Assembly (NCBI GenBank): GCA_002348005.1
Contig: DDYQ01000176.1
Coordinates: 1 to 13,289 of the forward strand
Source of the DNA: Desulfobacteraceae bacterium UBA2230
GTDB lineage: Bacteria; Desulfobacterota; Desulfobacteria; Desulfobacterales; Desulfosarcinaceae
Length of the DNA: 13,289 nucleotides
Reading direction: 5' to 3'
Shown here piece after piece: positions 1 to 6,026 of this stretch. The notes beneath the pieces are model-generated. The model did not search any database. It saw only the letters and a list, made by a program, of their open reading frames with translations, and had not been told where the DNA came from. How positions within the stretch are numbered: position 1 is the first letter of the stretch; every line of letters begins with the position of its first letter. Both the position numbers and the translations under genes were made by a program.

Positions 1-1
1 G

Positions 2-388
2 GTCATCTCGAACTGCGTGATCAACTTATCGGTCGACAAAGCGCAGGTGTTCCGCGAGATTTTCCGGGTCCTCAAACCGGGCGGCCGCATGATGGTCTCG
101 GATATCGTCCTGACCCGGGAACTTCCCGCAGCCGTGCAGAAATCGGTGGCGGCGTACACCAGTTGCGTGGCCGGCGCCATGACCCGCGATGACTATCTGC
201 AGGCGATCCGGGCCGCCGCCTTTGGGCACGTCGACATCCTGGCGGAAAGCGGGGTGCCGATCGATCTGTGGGCCGATTACCCCATTCCGGTCAACCCGCA
301 CAGCGAAGAGAAGATATCCAACGAGCTGATCGAAGAAGTGCTCGGAAAGGTAATCAGCGCCAAAGTGTATGCGGAAAAACAGAAGTAA
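2..388 (+). CDS. arsM: Arsenite S-adenosylmethionine methyltransferase, C-terminal part (5' end outside window)
   Basis: The reading frame is open from the left edge, so only the last 128 residues are present. ArsM methylates As(III) with S-adenosylmethionine in the cytoplasm, giving methylated and volatile arsenicals. What is seen: the SNCVINL motif at the very start (fragment Cys5), the class I methyltransferase stretch FRVLKPGGRMMVSD, and a second conserved Cys (TSCVAGA, about fragment residue 55). In characterised ArsM enzymes two cysteines at these places, with a third further upstream outside this window, bind arsenite. The C-terminal tail (IDLWADYPIPVNP onward) is also typical. Whether an ars operon lies upstream cannot be seen. 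A good Shine-Dalgarno and ATG follow the stop codon but lead into no gene (405-461). Confidence 0.85.
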   Translation, partial: VISNCVINLSVDKAQVFREIFRVLKPGGRMMVSDIVLTRELPAAVQKSVAAYTSCVAGAMTRDDYLQAIRAAAFGHVDILAESGVPIDLWADYPIPVNPHSEEKISNELIEEVLGKVISAKVYAEKQK

Positions 389-402
389 AGCAGGGGAGAA
401 TC

Positions 403-570
403 CTATGGGGGCAGTCGGGACAGCAGTTCTGCCGCCAGACCGTTGCGGTTCGCCCGGGTGACCTGAACCATCAGCACATCGGGGCGCGTGTTGACCGCCT
501 CGATCACCGTCGTCTTTCCGCAGCCGGGCGGACCGGTCAGGAGAATATTCTTCTGTCTCGTGTCGCGCAC
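403..570 (-). pseudogene. THEP1-type nucleoside-triphosphatase with an in-frame internal deletion (55 aa left)
   Basis: The frame starts at a GTG that shares one base with the TAG stop of the DUF2284 gene, so translation is probably coupled. It reads NILLTGPPGCGKTTVIEAV, the P-loop start of THEP1/NTPase_1 proteins with Walker A GPPGCGKT at residues 13-20. It passes directly into RPDVLMVQVTRANR and AAELLSRL, which match the usual last 30 residues of that family (pattern ...P..v.iE.T.eNRd.l...il..L). The family is normally about 170-180 residues. About 120 central residues, including the Walker B region, are missing without loss of frame. It is most likely a decayed gene. A translated mini-protein able to bind phosphate is possible but unsupported. 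Family identity rests on recall of the pattern. Confidence 0.7.
405..461 (+). other. Orphan start site: Shine-Dalgarno plus ATG after arsM leading to an 18-codon frame
   Basis: The purine-rich run AGGGGAG (392-398) is followed six bases later by ATG at 405. This is the arrangement expected for a second gene in an arsM operon. The frame closes with TGA at 459-461 after 18 codons and resembles nothing recognised. It overlaps, in antisense, the 3' end of the deleted THEP1 remnant. It may be the surviving start of a gene removed by rearrangement, or chance. Confidence is low. Confidence 0.25.
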
Positions 571-1121
571 TAACCGAGCATCAAAAAAGCGTAGCGGTCC
601 ATTTTCTGGAGATAGTCGGTGCGCACATTGATTTCGAACCCATACCGGCGAACGGTCGAGTAGACGTCCACGGCCATGGCCTCGGGTGCGGGGCGCGCCA
701 TGCGCGGCTGGGCACAGGTTACGCGTCGGCCGCTGCACTCCTTGCAGAACCCGCAGGAATCCATGAAGAGCAGGAAGGCGCGCTCGAAGCCGGCCAGAAA
801 CACCGCGCGCTCCAGCTTGAGCAGCTTGGCGTTGATTCTGGCCGACCAGGCATGCCGGTCTTCAGGCTTGTCCATTCGGCCCTCGAAGTGCAGAACGAGG
901 GCGTCGCCGTATTCCCTGAAAAAACGCTCGCACTCGGCCACAGGGGGCGTGTTGGGCGGACAGGCGCCGCCGCGGCCGTATTCACCGCAGCCGAACATGC
1001 ACTTCATGCGCACCCACTGGGCCACGACGATGTCCTTGGGGTCGATCCATTTGTAGTCGAGATACCCGTGGGTCTGCAGGATCTGATCGATTTGCGTGTG
1101 CTGCTCCGGATTCAATCCCAT
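570..1121 (-). CDS. DUF2284 domain-containing Cys-rich predicted metal-binding protein
   Basis: A 183-residue soluble protein. The start ATG at 1121 is chosen because AGGAAAGGAC lies just upstream; an earlier in-frame start 26 codons up lacks such a site. Cysteines are clustered: KCMFGCGEYGR and GGACPP (Cys41, 45, 54), Cys64, then CGFCKECS and a further Cys (Cys123, 126, 129, 136). This pattern, with CPPN after GRGGA and the C-terminal YGFEINV region, is the signature of DUF2284 (annotated as predicted metal-binding). Such proteins are common in anaerobic bacteria and archaea and probably bind iron-sulfur or other metal, but no reaction is established. Its stop overlaps by one base the GTG of the truncated NTPase, so the two once formed an operon. 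The 91-nt gap to the divergent gene at 1213 must hold its promoter. Confidence 0.85.
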   Translation of the reverse strand: MGLNPEQHTQIDQILQTHGYLDYKWIDPKDIVVAQWVRMKCMFGCGEYGRGGACPPNTPPVAECERFFREYGDALVLHFEGRMDKPEDRHAWSARINAKLLKLERAVFLAGFERAFLLFMDSCGFCKECSGRRVTCAQPRMARPAPEAMAVDVYSTVRRYGFEINVRTDYLQKMDRYAFLMLG

Positions 1122-1156
1122 CTGTTGTCCTTTCCTGCTTTGATTTACGCCGGTGC

Positions 1157-1184
1157 TTGCCGAAGATATAAAAGGGATTACGAT
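1157..1184 (+). promoter_or_regulatory. Possible sigma-70 promoter for the gene at 1213
   Basis: TTGCCG (1157-1162) and TACGAT (1179-1184) are separated by 16 bases, each matching 4 of 6 consensus positions. They sit about 30 bases ahead of the start codon. The match is only moderate. Confidence 0.25.
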
Positions 1185-1212
1185 AGTCACACAACCCAAT
1201 GCGAGGAAATGT

Positions 1213-1662
1213 ATGAACGCGCTGATCCATGACGATGTCTATTCCTGGGATGGGTTCGGGGGCAGATATCAGCTGGCCGCCGGGAAGTGCCGGCTGCGCA
1301 TTTTCGATCTGGGCCGCGCGCAAGGCGGCAATCTGACCCAGCTCAAACCCCATGTGGTGGTCGTGTCGGACCTGCCGGACGACACTCCCCCGATCAAGAA
1401 GGTTTCGGTGCGCAGCTGCGCCAGCCATATCGCCACCTGCGTGGCGCGCGACTTCAGGATCGATCCGCATCGCATGATCTTTGTGGAGTATTATCCCGCC
1501 TCCACCTATGGGGTGCGGTCCGAACACACCATTCCCGCCAAATTGGAGATGATCGAGTTCCAGTGGCACGCCGACAAGGCCCTGCACCCCAAGTGGCGGC
1601 CGCTGGCGCCGCCGCTGCTGAAGACACTTGCGGGGCTGATTGCGGAATCCGAGCGCCGCTGA
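1213..1662 (+). CDS. Conserved-looking protein of unknown function (149 aa)
   Basis: I do not recognise a family. The ATG at 1213 is taken because GAGGAA (1203-1208) precedes it; an upstream GTG-type extension has no such site. The protein has no signal peptide or membrane segment. Noticeable features are a DVYSWDGFGG start, a hydrophobic strand HVVVVSDLPD, the segment SVRSCASHIATCVARDF with two Cys and a His, and a dense block RMIFVEYYPASTYG. It ends in a basic/helical tail. Many aromatic and charged residues in short blocks suggest a folded enzyme-like or binding domain. It is read divergently from the DUF2284 gene across 91 bases, so the two could be co-regulated. Coding is supported by strong third-position GC and a good ribosome site. 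Confidence 0.7.
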   Translation: MNALIHDDVYSWDGFGGRYQLAAGKCRLRIFDLGRAQGGNLTQLKPHVVVVSDLPDDTPPIKKVSVRSCASHIATCVARDFRIDPHRMIFVEYYPASTYGVRSEHTIPAKLEMIEFQWHADKALHPKWRPLAPPLLKTLAGLIAESERR

Positions 1663-1711
1663 TCTTCAACGCCCAGGAGGCCTGAAAAGCGCGGATCCCA
1701 GGCGAATAGTA

Positions 1712-1749
1712 GAAGCGTGCCCGAATTCCGGGGGGCTCGGGCGTGCTTC
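1712..1749. terminator. Hairpin between convergent genes, possible terminator
   Basis: Arms 1712-1724 and 1737-1749 pair over 13 positions (two G-U pairs) around a 12-base loop. The hairpin lies between the stop of the gene ending at 1662 and the end of the minus-strand lipoprotein gene at 1808. No T-run follows on either strand, so a Rho-independent role is uncertain. Confidence 0.3.
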
Positions 1750-1807
1750 CTGTACGCCGCAGCGGCCGGCGATCATGCGCACAGGGTCTGGCCCCTTTTC
1801 AGCGTCG

Positions 1808-2536
1808 TCAGAACTTCAGATAGACGGTCCGGGTGATCTCGCTGTCCTGCTCTTTCAACTGCAGGCGCAGTTGTTTGGCCGATTTGGCCTCGCCCGGGAA
1901 AAAGATGACGCCGTGGGCCAGATCGCCGGGCTGAATGGCCTTGTTCGCGAGCGATTTATCACGCAGATCTTTGGTGATGGCCGACCGGGCGTCGTTGCTC
2001 ATTCCTCCCTTGGTGCCGCCCAATACGGCGCCGCCGGCCGCGCCTACGGCCGCGCCTTTGCCGATCGCCGAGCCGACATCCTCACCCGTGACGATGCCGA
2101 TGGCCGCGCCGATGATACTGCCCGCCGCGGCGCCCAGAAAGCCGCCGTAGGCGCCCTCTTTGAAAATCTGTTTGGTCTGGGCATATTTGGTGGCGCGTTC
2201 ATAGGCAAAGCGGTCGGTGAGGATGGGCCACAGGTTGCCCTCGCTGTCTTCCAGGAAAGTCTGGGCGGGGTTGATTACCAGCGGTTTGGACCCCCGGTTG
2301 TCGAAAACCACCTGCACCGGCAGCATACCGGCACCGCGGATGTCGAACCCGAAGGCTTCCCTGGCGGCCTGCGGATCGGCGAAGGCCTGCGCCCCCACCT
2401 GGGTGTCGAATGCTTCAACGGTATTCTGGTAGGTCTCCGGCGTCTTGAAGGCCAGCGGCCGGGCTTTGTAGGTGGTTCCACAACCGGTTAAGATCAGCAA
2501 CAGCACCACGCTGAGTGCTCCTATCGCACGCTTCAT
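1808..2536 (-). CDS. Glycine-zipper lipoprotein of unknown function
   Basis: A 242-residue envelope protein. The start at 2536 has AAGGAG eight bases upstream. Residues 1-19 form a lipoprotein signal: Lys2-Arg3, hydrophobic VVLLLILT, then lipobox LTGC with Cys19 as the lipidated residue. Residues 30-110 look like beta strands (MLPVQVVFDNRG, LVINPAQTFLED). Residues about 128-178 are a long glycine-zipper: GGFLGAAAG, IIGAAIG and AAVGAAGGAVLGG, with many GxxxG spacings. Such zippers can insert into or pack against the outer membrane. A final strand-rich part (GVIFFPGEAK, LRLQLKE) follows. With Lys20-equivalent Gly after the Cys there is no Asp retention signal, which favours outer-membrane sorting. 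The function is not known. It is read divergently from hisA over 220 bases. Confidence 0.8.
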   Translation of the reverse strand: MKRAIGALSVVLLLILTGCGTTYKARPLAFKTPETYQNTVEAFDTQVGAQAFADPQAAREAFGFDIRGAGMLPVQVVFDNRGSKPLVINPAQTFLEDSEGNLWPILTDRFAYERATKYAQTKQIFKEGAYGGFLGAAAGSIIGAAIGIVTGEDVGSAIGKGAAVGAAGGAVLGGTKGGMSNDARSAITKDLRDKSLANKAIQPGDLAHGVIFFPGEAKSAKQLRLQLKEQDSEITRTVYLKF

Positions 2537-2612
2537 GAGTCGTTCTCCTTCCGGCAGCCGCACACCTGCCGAAGTTTCGGTTTAATACTGAAAAATGGTC
2601 TGATGGATTTGT

Positions 2613-2641
2613 ATTGTAATTGCTGGCCGGCCGAAAAACAA
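2613..2641 (-). promoter_or_regulatory. Probable sigma-70 promoter of the glycine-zipper lipoprotein gene
   Basis: On the minus strand, TTGTTT (2636-2641) and TACAAT (2613-2618, 5 of 6 consensus) are exactly 17 bases apart, about 77 bases ahead of the start codon. The surroundings are unusually AT-rich for this window. Confidence 0.45.
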
Positions 2642-2674
2642 GATGCCGAAGGCTTCGGACGCTCCAATCCGGGC

Positions 2675-2703
2675 TTGCCCCGCAGGGCTTTTCGCGGCAT
2701 GAT
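2675..2703 (+). promoter_or_regulatory. Possible sigma-70 promoter of hisA
   Basis: TTGCCC (2675-2680) and CATGAT (2698-2703) are 17 bases apart, each 4 of 6 to consensus, and lie about 53 bases ahead of the hisA start. A short perfect palindrome (CCGAAG-G-CTTCGG, 2646-2658) lies just upstream and could be an operator, but no regulator is known. Confidence 0.3.
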
Positions 2704-2756
2704 AGGCGGAAACACTCGGCGCACCCGCGTCATTCAACCATCGAACAAGGACCGCC

Positions 2757-3545
2757 ATGCGATTCAGACCCTGCATCGATCTGCACAACGGACGCGTCAA
2801 ACAGATTGTCGGCGGCACCCTGTCCGACGCACCCGGGCGCGGTCCGCGGACCAATTTCGAAGCCGATCAGCCGGCCGAATGGTTCGCCGCCCTCTATCGC
2901 CGCGACAATCTCAGCGGCGGCCACGTCATTCAACTGGGTCCCGGCAACGAAGCGGCGGCCCGCGCCGCTCTGGGGGCCTGGCCGGGAGGCCTGCAGATCG
3001 GCGGCGGCATCACCATCGACAATGCCGCCCAGTGGATCGATGCCGGCGCTCAAGCCGTGATCGTCACCTCCTGGGTTTTTCATCGCGGCTCGATCGACCG
3101 GACGCGCCTCGCGGCGCTGACCCGGCGGGTGGGCCGCGAGCGACTGGTGTTGGACCTGAGCTGTCGCCGCAAGGACGACGGCTATTACATCGTGACCGAT
3201 CGCTGGCAGACCTTCACGCAGGAACGCGTCCAGCCCGCTCTGCTGGACGCTCTGGCCGGGTATTGCGCCGAGTACCTGATCCATGCGGTGGACGTAGAGG
3301 GCCTCTGCCGCGGGATCGAGAGCGAACTGGTGCACTTCCTGGGCAGCTGGGAAGGTTTGCCGATCACGTATGCCGGGGGAATCCGCAGCCTGGCGGATCT
3401 TGAGGAGATTGAGCGCCTCGGGGGCGGGCGCATCGATTTCACGGTGGGCAGTGCGCTGGACATTTTCGGCGGCAGCGGATTGAGCTATGCCGAACTGGTT
3501 CGCCGCTTCGGCCCCGCCGCCGTCAAAGCGCCGGAAACGGCTTGA
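2757..3545 (+). CDS. hisA: Phosphoribosylformimino-5-aminoimidazole carboxamide ribotide isomerase, eukaryotic (HIS6) type
   Basis: HisA isomerises ProFAR to PRFAR, the fourth step of histidine synthesis, in the cytoplasm. This 262-residue protein follows the fungal/plant HIS6 pattern rather than ordinary bacterial HisA: CIDLHNGRVKQIVGGTL at the N-terminus, TNF at 32-34, HVIQLGPGN, VIVTSWVF, VLDLSCR, and DVEGLCRGIE. HIS6 has near-identical blocks. The two catalytic aspartates are seen as Asp8 (CIDLH) and Asp133 (VLDLS). Phosphate-binding glycine loops are IGGGI (81-85), YAGGIR (205-210) and GSALDIFGG (231-239). Length equals the HIS6 family. AAGGA sits six bases upstream of ATG 2757. No other his genes are near, so hisA is detached from a his operon here. 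The enzyme appears intact. Confidence 0.93.
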   Translation: MRFRPCIDLHNGRVKQIVGGTLSDAPGRGPRTNFEADQPAEWFAALYRRDNLSGGHVIQLGPGNEAAARAALGAWPGGLQIGGGITIDNAAQWIDAGAQAVIVTSWVFHRGSIDRTRLAALTRRVGRERLVLDLSCRRKDDGYYIVTDRWQTFTQERVQPALLDALAGYCAEYLIHAVDVEGLCRGIESELVHFLGSWEGLPITYAGGIRSLADLEEIERLGGGRIDFTVGSALDIFGGSGLSYAELVRRFGPAAVKAPETA

Positions 3546-3684
3546 TCGCTGTGATCCACCGGACATGGTCACCAATGTGAACAGGGTTTCAAAATTTGCA
3601 CACCCGAACCGAGGCAGGGCGCGGGTGATCGGTTCCGGGGCTTGAAATTATAGGTAAAAGACAAGTCCTGCGACGCCGTCCGCA

Positions 3685-3693
3685 TGGTACGAT
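3685..3693 (+). promoter_or_regulatory. Possible extended -10 promoter ahead of the OmpA-family gene
   Basis: TGG followed by TACGAT (3688-3693) makes an extended -10 element. No convincing -35 lies 17 bases upstream. Transcription from here would begin near 3700, about 75 bases before the start codon, placing the hairpin at 3717-3748 in the leader. Confidence 0.3.
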
Positions 3694-3716
3694 CCCTGCA
3701 TTGCCGAACTGAACCG

Positions 3717-3760
3717 CCGCGCGTCCGGCCGTGAGGCCTGGGGCGCGGTCCAATTTTTTT
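3717..3760 (+). terminator. Terminator-like hairpin with T-run in the yiaD leader
   Basis: CCGCGC (3717-3722) pairs with GCGCGG (3743-3748) and GGCC (3727-3730) with GGCC (3735-3738) around a GTGA loop, with two mismatches between. Five bases later comes a run of seven T (3754-3760), directly followed by the ribosome site GAAGGAGG. It could end hisA transcripts, which stop 170 bases upstream, or act as an attenuator for the gene at 3774. Confidence 0.45.
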
Positions 3761-3773
3761 GAAGGAGGCTTGA

Positions 3774-4448
3774 ATGTATTCGCGGAGTATTCGATTGATT
3801 GCATTGACTATCTGTACGCTGTTTGCCGTGACTGCCTGTTCCACTGTAAATCCCTATACCCAGGAGAAGCAGGTCAGCAAGGGCGCCATCGGCGCAGGCG
3901 TGGGCGCCGCCGGAGGCGCGGTGATCGGCGCACTGACCACCAACAGCAAGAACCGTCAGCGCAACGCGCTGATCGGCGCGGGTGTGGGCGCGCTGGCGGG
4001 CGGCGGAATCGGCTATTACATGGACGTCCAGGAAGCCAAGCTGCGCCAGCGCCTTCAGAATTCGGGCGTCAGCGTGACGCGCCAGGGCGATCAGATCATG
4101 CTCAACATGCCGGGCAACATCACTTTCCCCACCGGCTCGGCCGACATCAATGCCGGCTTTTACGAAACGCTCAACTCCGTGACCCTGGTCCTCAAGGAGT
4201 ATGACAAAACCACCGTGGATGTGATCGGGCACACCGACAACGTGGGCGGCGATCAGTTCAACCAGGACCTTTCCGAACGGCGTGCACGCAGTGTGGCCGA
4301 ATACCTCGCCAGCCAGGGGGTTTTGCCGGCCCGCCTGCTGGTTGCCGGTCGTGGTAAAACGCAGCCGATCGCCTCCAACGATACCCCCGAAGGCCGCAGT
4401 CAGAACCGCCGGGTTGAAATTCAGATTTCACCGCTGACCGCTCAATAG
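3774..4448 (+). CDS. yiaD: YiaD-like OmpA-family outer-membrane lipoprotein
   Basis: A 224-residue envelope protein. GAAGGAGG precedes the ATG. The signal peptide ends at lipobox VTAC (Cys22). Residues 36-82 are a glycine-zipper (GAIGAGVGAAGGAVIGAL and ALIGAGVGALAGGGIG) followed by YYMDVQEAKLRQRL. Residues about 108-222 are an OmpA-like peptidoglycan-binding domain with GHTDN (152-156), LSERRARSVAEYL, GRGKTQPIASN and NRRVEI (211-216), which carry the Asp and Arg that hold diaminopimelate. Layout and length match E. coli YiaD, including the rare YYMDVQEAKLR link. It should tether the outer membrane to peptidoglycan. The gene seems monocistronic, with a terminator-like hairpin in its leader and another after it. 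It is close in layout to the lipoprotein at 1808-2536, but only that one lacks an OmpA domain. Confidence 0.9.
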   Translation: MYSRSIRLIALTICTLFAVTACSTVNPYTQEKQVSKGAIGAGVGAAGGAVIGALTTNSKNRQRNALIGAGVGALAGGGIGYYMDVQEAKLRQRLQNSGVSVTRQGDQIMLNMPGNITFPTGSADINAGFYETLNSVTLVLKEYDKTTVDVIGHTDNVGGDQFNQDLSERRARSVAEYLASQGVLPARLLVAGRGKTQPIASNDTPEGRSQNRRVEIQISPLTAQ

Positions 4449-4518
4449 CCTCAGCCGGATCGAACACGCTCATTTTTCCCCCCGGCCGCCCCCGCAGGTC
4501 AGTTGGAGGGTCGGGGGG

Positions 4519-4550
4519 ACCGATCTGCCTTCAGCAGACCGGTTGCTTCT
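4519..4550. terminator. Probable terminator between yiaD and the LysE-family gene
   Basis: A ten-position stem (4519-4528 with 4534-4543, one A-C mismatch) closes a five-base loop and is followed on the plus strand by a pyrimidine-rich TTGCTTCTCTCC stretch. It lies between convergent stops at 4448 and 4561, so it may serve both directions. Confidence 0.4.
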
Positions 4551-4560
4551 CTCCTGCATC

Positions 4561-5181
4561 TTAATTCTGATCCGTCATCACCAGTTTCATCCCCAGGGCG
4601 ACGAAAAGGGCTGCAAATGATCGCTGCAGCCACTGGATCAGCTTCGGCGAGTTGACCACGTGACGGCGAAGGGCGTTTGCCGAGACGCCGTAGAGGATAA
4701 AGATTCCGAGGGTCATCGCCATGAAAACCGCGCCCAGAATGGACATCTGCAGGATGGCGGACGCGGCCTCGTGGGAAACAAAGAGGGGCAGGAAGGCCAG
4801 GAAGAATATCGACAGTTTCGGATTCAGGATATTGATCAGGAACCCCCTGAGGGCCGTCTTGCGCAGGTCGTTCGGCAGACCGGCCGCCCCGTCGAATTGA
4901 AGGGCACCGCCTTTGCGCCACATGGACCAGGCAAGATAAAGCAAGAAAAGGGCTCCGGTATATTTGACGACCTGAAACGCCAGGGCGCTCATGTGCAGAA
5001 TGGCCGACAGCCCGAGGATGCTGGCCAGCAGGTGGGGAATGATACCGGCCGTACAGCCGCAGGCGGCGGCGAGGCTGGCTTTCCAGCCCGAGAAAAGGCC
5101 CGTGGACACCGTATACATCACCCCCGTTCCGGGCATCAGGACAACCACCAGCGAGGTCAGCAAAAATTCGGCACTCAACAT
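4561..5181 (-). CDS. LysE/RhtB-family amino-acid or metabolite exporter
   Basis: A 206-residue inner-membrane protein, the usual LysE/RhtB size. ATG 5181 is chosen because GGAGG lies five bases upstream and because the family begins directly with the first helix. A frame extending 54 codons further has a low-complexity Arg/Pro-rich start and no ribosome site. Helix 1 (LLTSLVVVLMPGTGVMYTV) holds the family motif P-G (PGTGV, residues 17-21). Further hydrophobic segments cover the rest in the six-helix pattern, with the conserved GFLINILNPKLSIFFLAFLP stretch in the middle. Such carriers export amino acids or related small molecules by proton exchange; the substrate cannot be told from sequence. 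The 245-base gap to tag upstream suggests its own promoter, though I see no good one. Confidence 0.85.
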   Translation of the reverse strand: MLSAEFLLTSLVVVLMPGTGVMYTVSTGLFSGWKASLAAACGCTAGIIPHLLASILGLSAILHMSALAFQVVKYTGALFLLYLAWSMWRKGGALQFDGAAGLPNDLRKTALRGFLINILNPKLSIFFLAFLPLFVSHEAASAILQMSILGAVFMAMTLGIFILYGVSANALRRHVVNSPKLIQWLQRSFAALFVALGMKLVMTDQN

Positions 5182-5426
5182 CTCCACCTCCACTTCATCC
5201 GTCATGGTTTCATCCCGCAGCGACCTTTCGCGGGCAAGGGGCCGACCCGGCAAGGCGGTGCGCACCCGGGGCACGGCAGTCATCGGAAGCGCTGTCGAAC
5301 CCGGCGACGGGGTTTCCCCCGATGAACGGCCGTCCCGATACACCGGGTCGATCCTGCGCGTTAACCTGCTTACGGCATTTTCGGTCGGCGGTCAAAACCG
5401 ATTTTGCTGCTCGGTTCAGTTGAATT

Positions 5427-6017
5427 TTACCCGGACCGGCGCAGTTCGCGGTGACGGAAGCACTGGACCAGGTGATCGTTGACCACTCCGGCCGCCTGCA
5501 AGGTGGCGTAGCAGATGGTGGTGCCCGCAAAGGCAAAGCCCGCCTGCTTGAGCGCCTTGCTGACCGCATCGGACAAAGGCGTGGCGGCAGGAATATCGGC
5601 CAGAGTGCGCCAGCGGTTGTGGATCACGCGGCCCTGGCTGAACGACCAGGCGAAGCTGTCGAAGCTACCGTATTTTTCCTGGAGATCGAGAAATATTCCG
5701 GCGTTGCGGATCGCCGCACCTATTTTGAGGCGGTTGCGGATGATGGCCGCATTCCGGGCGGCGGCCTCGAAATGCGTGGCGGACATGCGGGCCACCTTTT
5801 GAGGATCGAATCCGAAAAATACCTTCCGAAAGGCGTCGCGTTTGTGCAGTACGGTGCGCCAGGAGAGTCCGGCCTGGAAGGCGTTGAGCACCATGAATTC
5901 GAACCAGCGCCGGTCATCGTGCACCGGCACGCCCCACTCCTCATCATGGTAGCGCCGCATGGCGGGGTCCTGGGTGGTCCAGTCGCAGCGCGGTTTATCG
6001 TCAGGTGGGATCGACAT
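5427..6017 (-). CDS. tag: DNA-3-methyladenine glycosylase I
   Basis: Tag removes 3-methyladenine from alkylated DNA to start base-excision repair. The 196 residues align along their full length with E. coli Tag. The four zinc ligands are present: Cys11 (RCDW), His24 (RYHDEEWG), His182 and Cys186 (NDHLVQC). The base-pocket residues Tyr23 and Trp53 (QAGLSW) are also there, as are FAWSF, SDAVSKALKQAGF and GTTICYA. The residue equal to E. coli Glu38, which contacts the methylated base, is Asn45 here (VLNAFQAG instead of LEGxQAG). This may alter activity or specificity. The start is nine bases after the stop of the dehydrogenase gene, with GAG as a modest ribosome site, so the two are probably one transcript. 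Confidence 0.93.
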   Translation of the reverse strand: MSIPPDDKPRCDWTTQDPAMRRYHDEEWGVPVHDDRRWFEFMVLNAFQAGLSWRTVLHKRDAFRKVFFGFDPQKVARMSATHFEAAARNAAIIRNRLKIGAAIRNAGIFLDLQEKYGSFDSFAWSFSQGRVIHNRWRTLADIPAATPLSDAVSKALKQAGFAFAGTTICYATLQAAGVVNDHLVQCFRHRELRRSG

Positions 6018-6026
6018 TCAGTACTC

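Noticed and set aside
1640..2491. A 283-codon plus-strand frame across the glycine-zipper lipoprotein.
   Set aside because: The minus strand has a lipobox, glycine-zipper and strong Shine-Dalgarno; the plus frame is low-complexity shadow.
2671..2696. GCCC/GGGC hairpin followed by TTTT upstream of hisA.
   Set aside because: The stem is only four base pairs, and there is no plus-strand gene upstream to terminate.
5182..5343. A 54-codon N-terminal extension of the LysE-family protein.
   Set aside because: It is low-complexity, has no ribosome site, and is not found in a family whose members begin with the first helix; ATG 5181 has GGAGG.
5182..5426. Search for a promoter or hidden gene between tag and the LysE-family gene.
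   Set aside because: TTGACC is present on the minus strand but the hexamer 17 bases on (TAAGCA) is poor; no short frame with a ribosome site was convincing.
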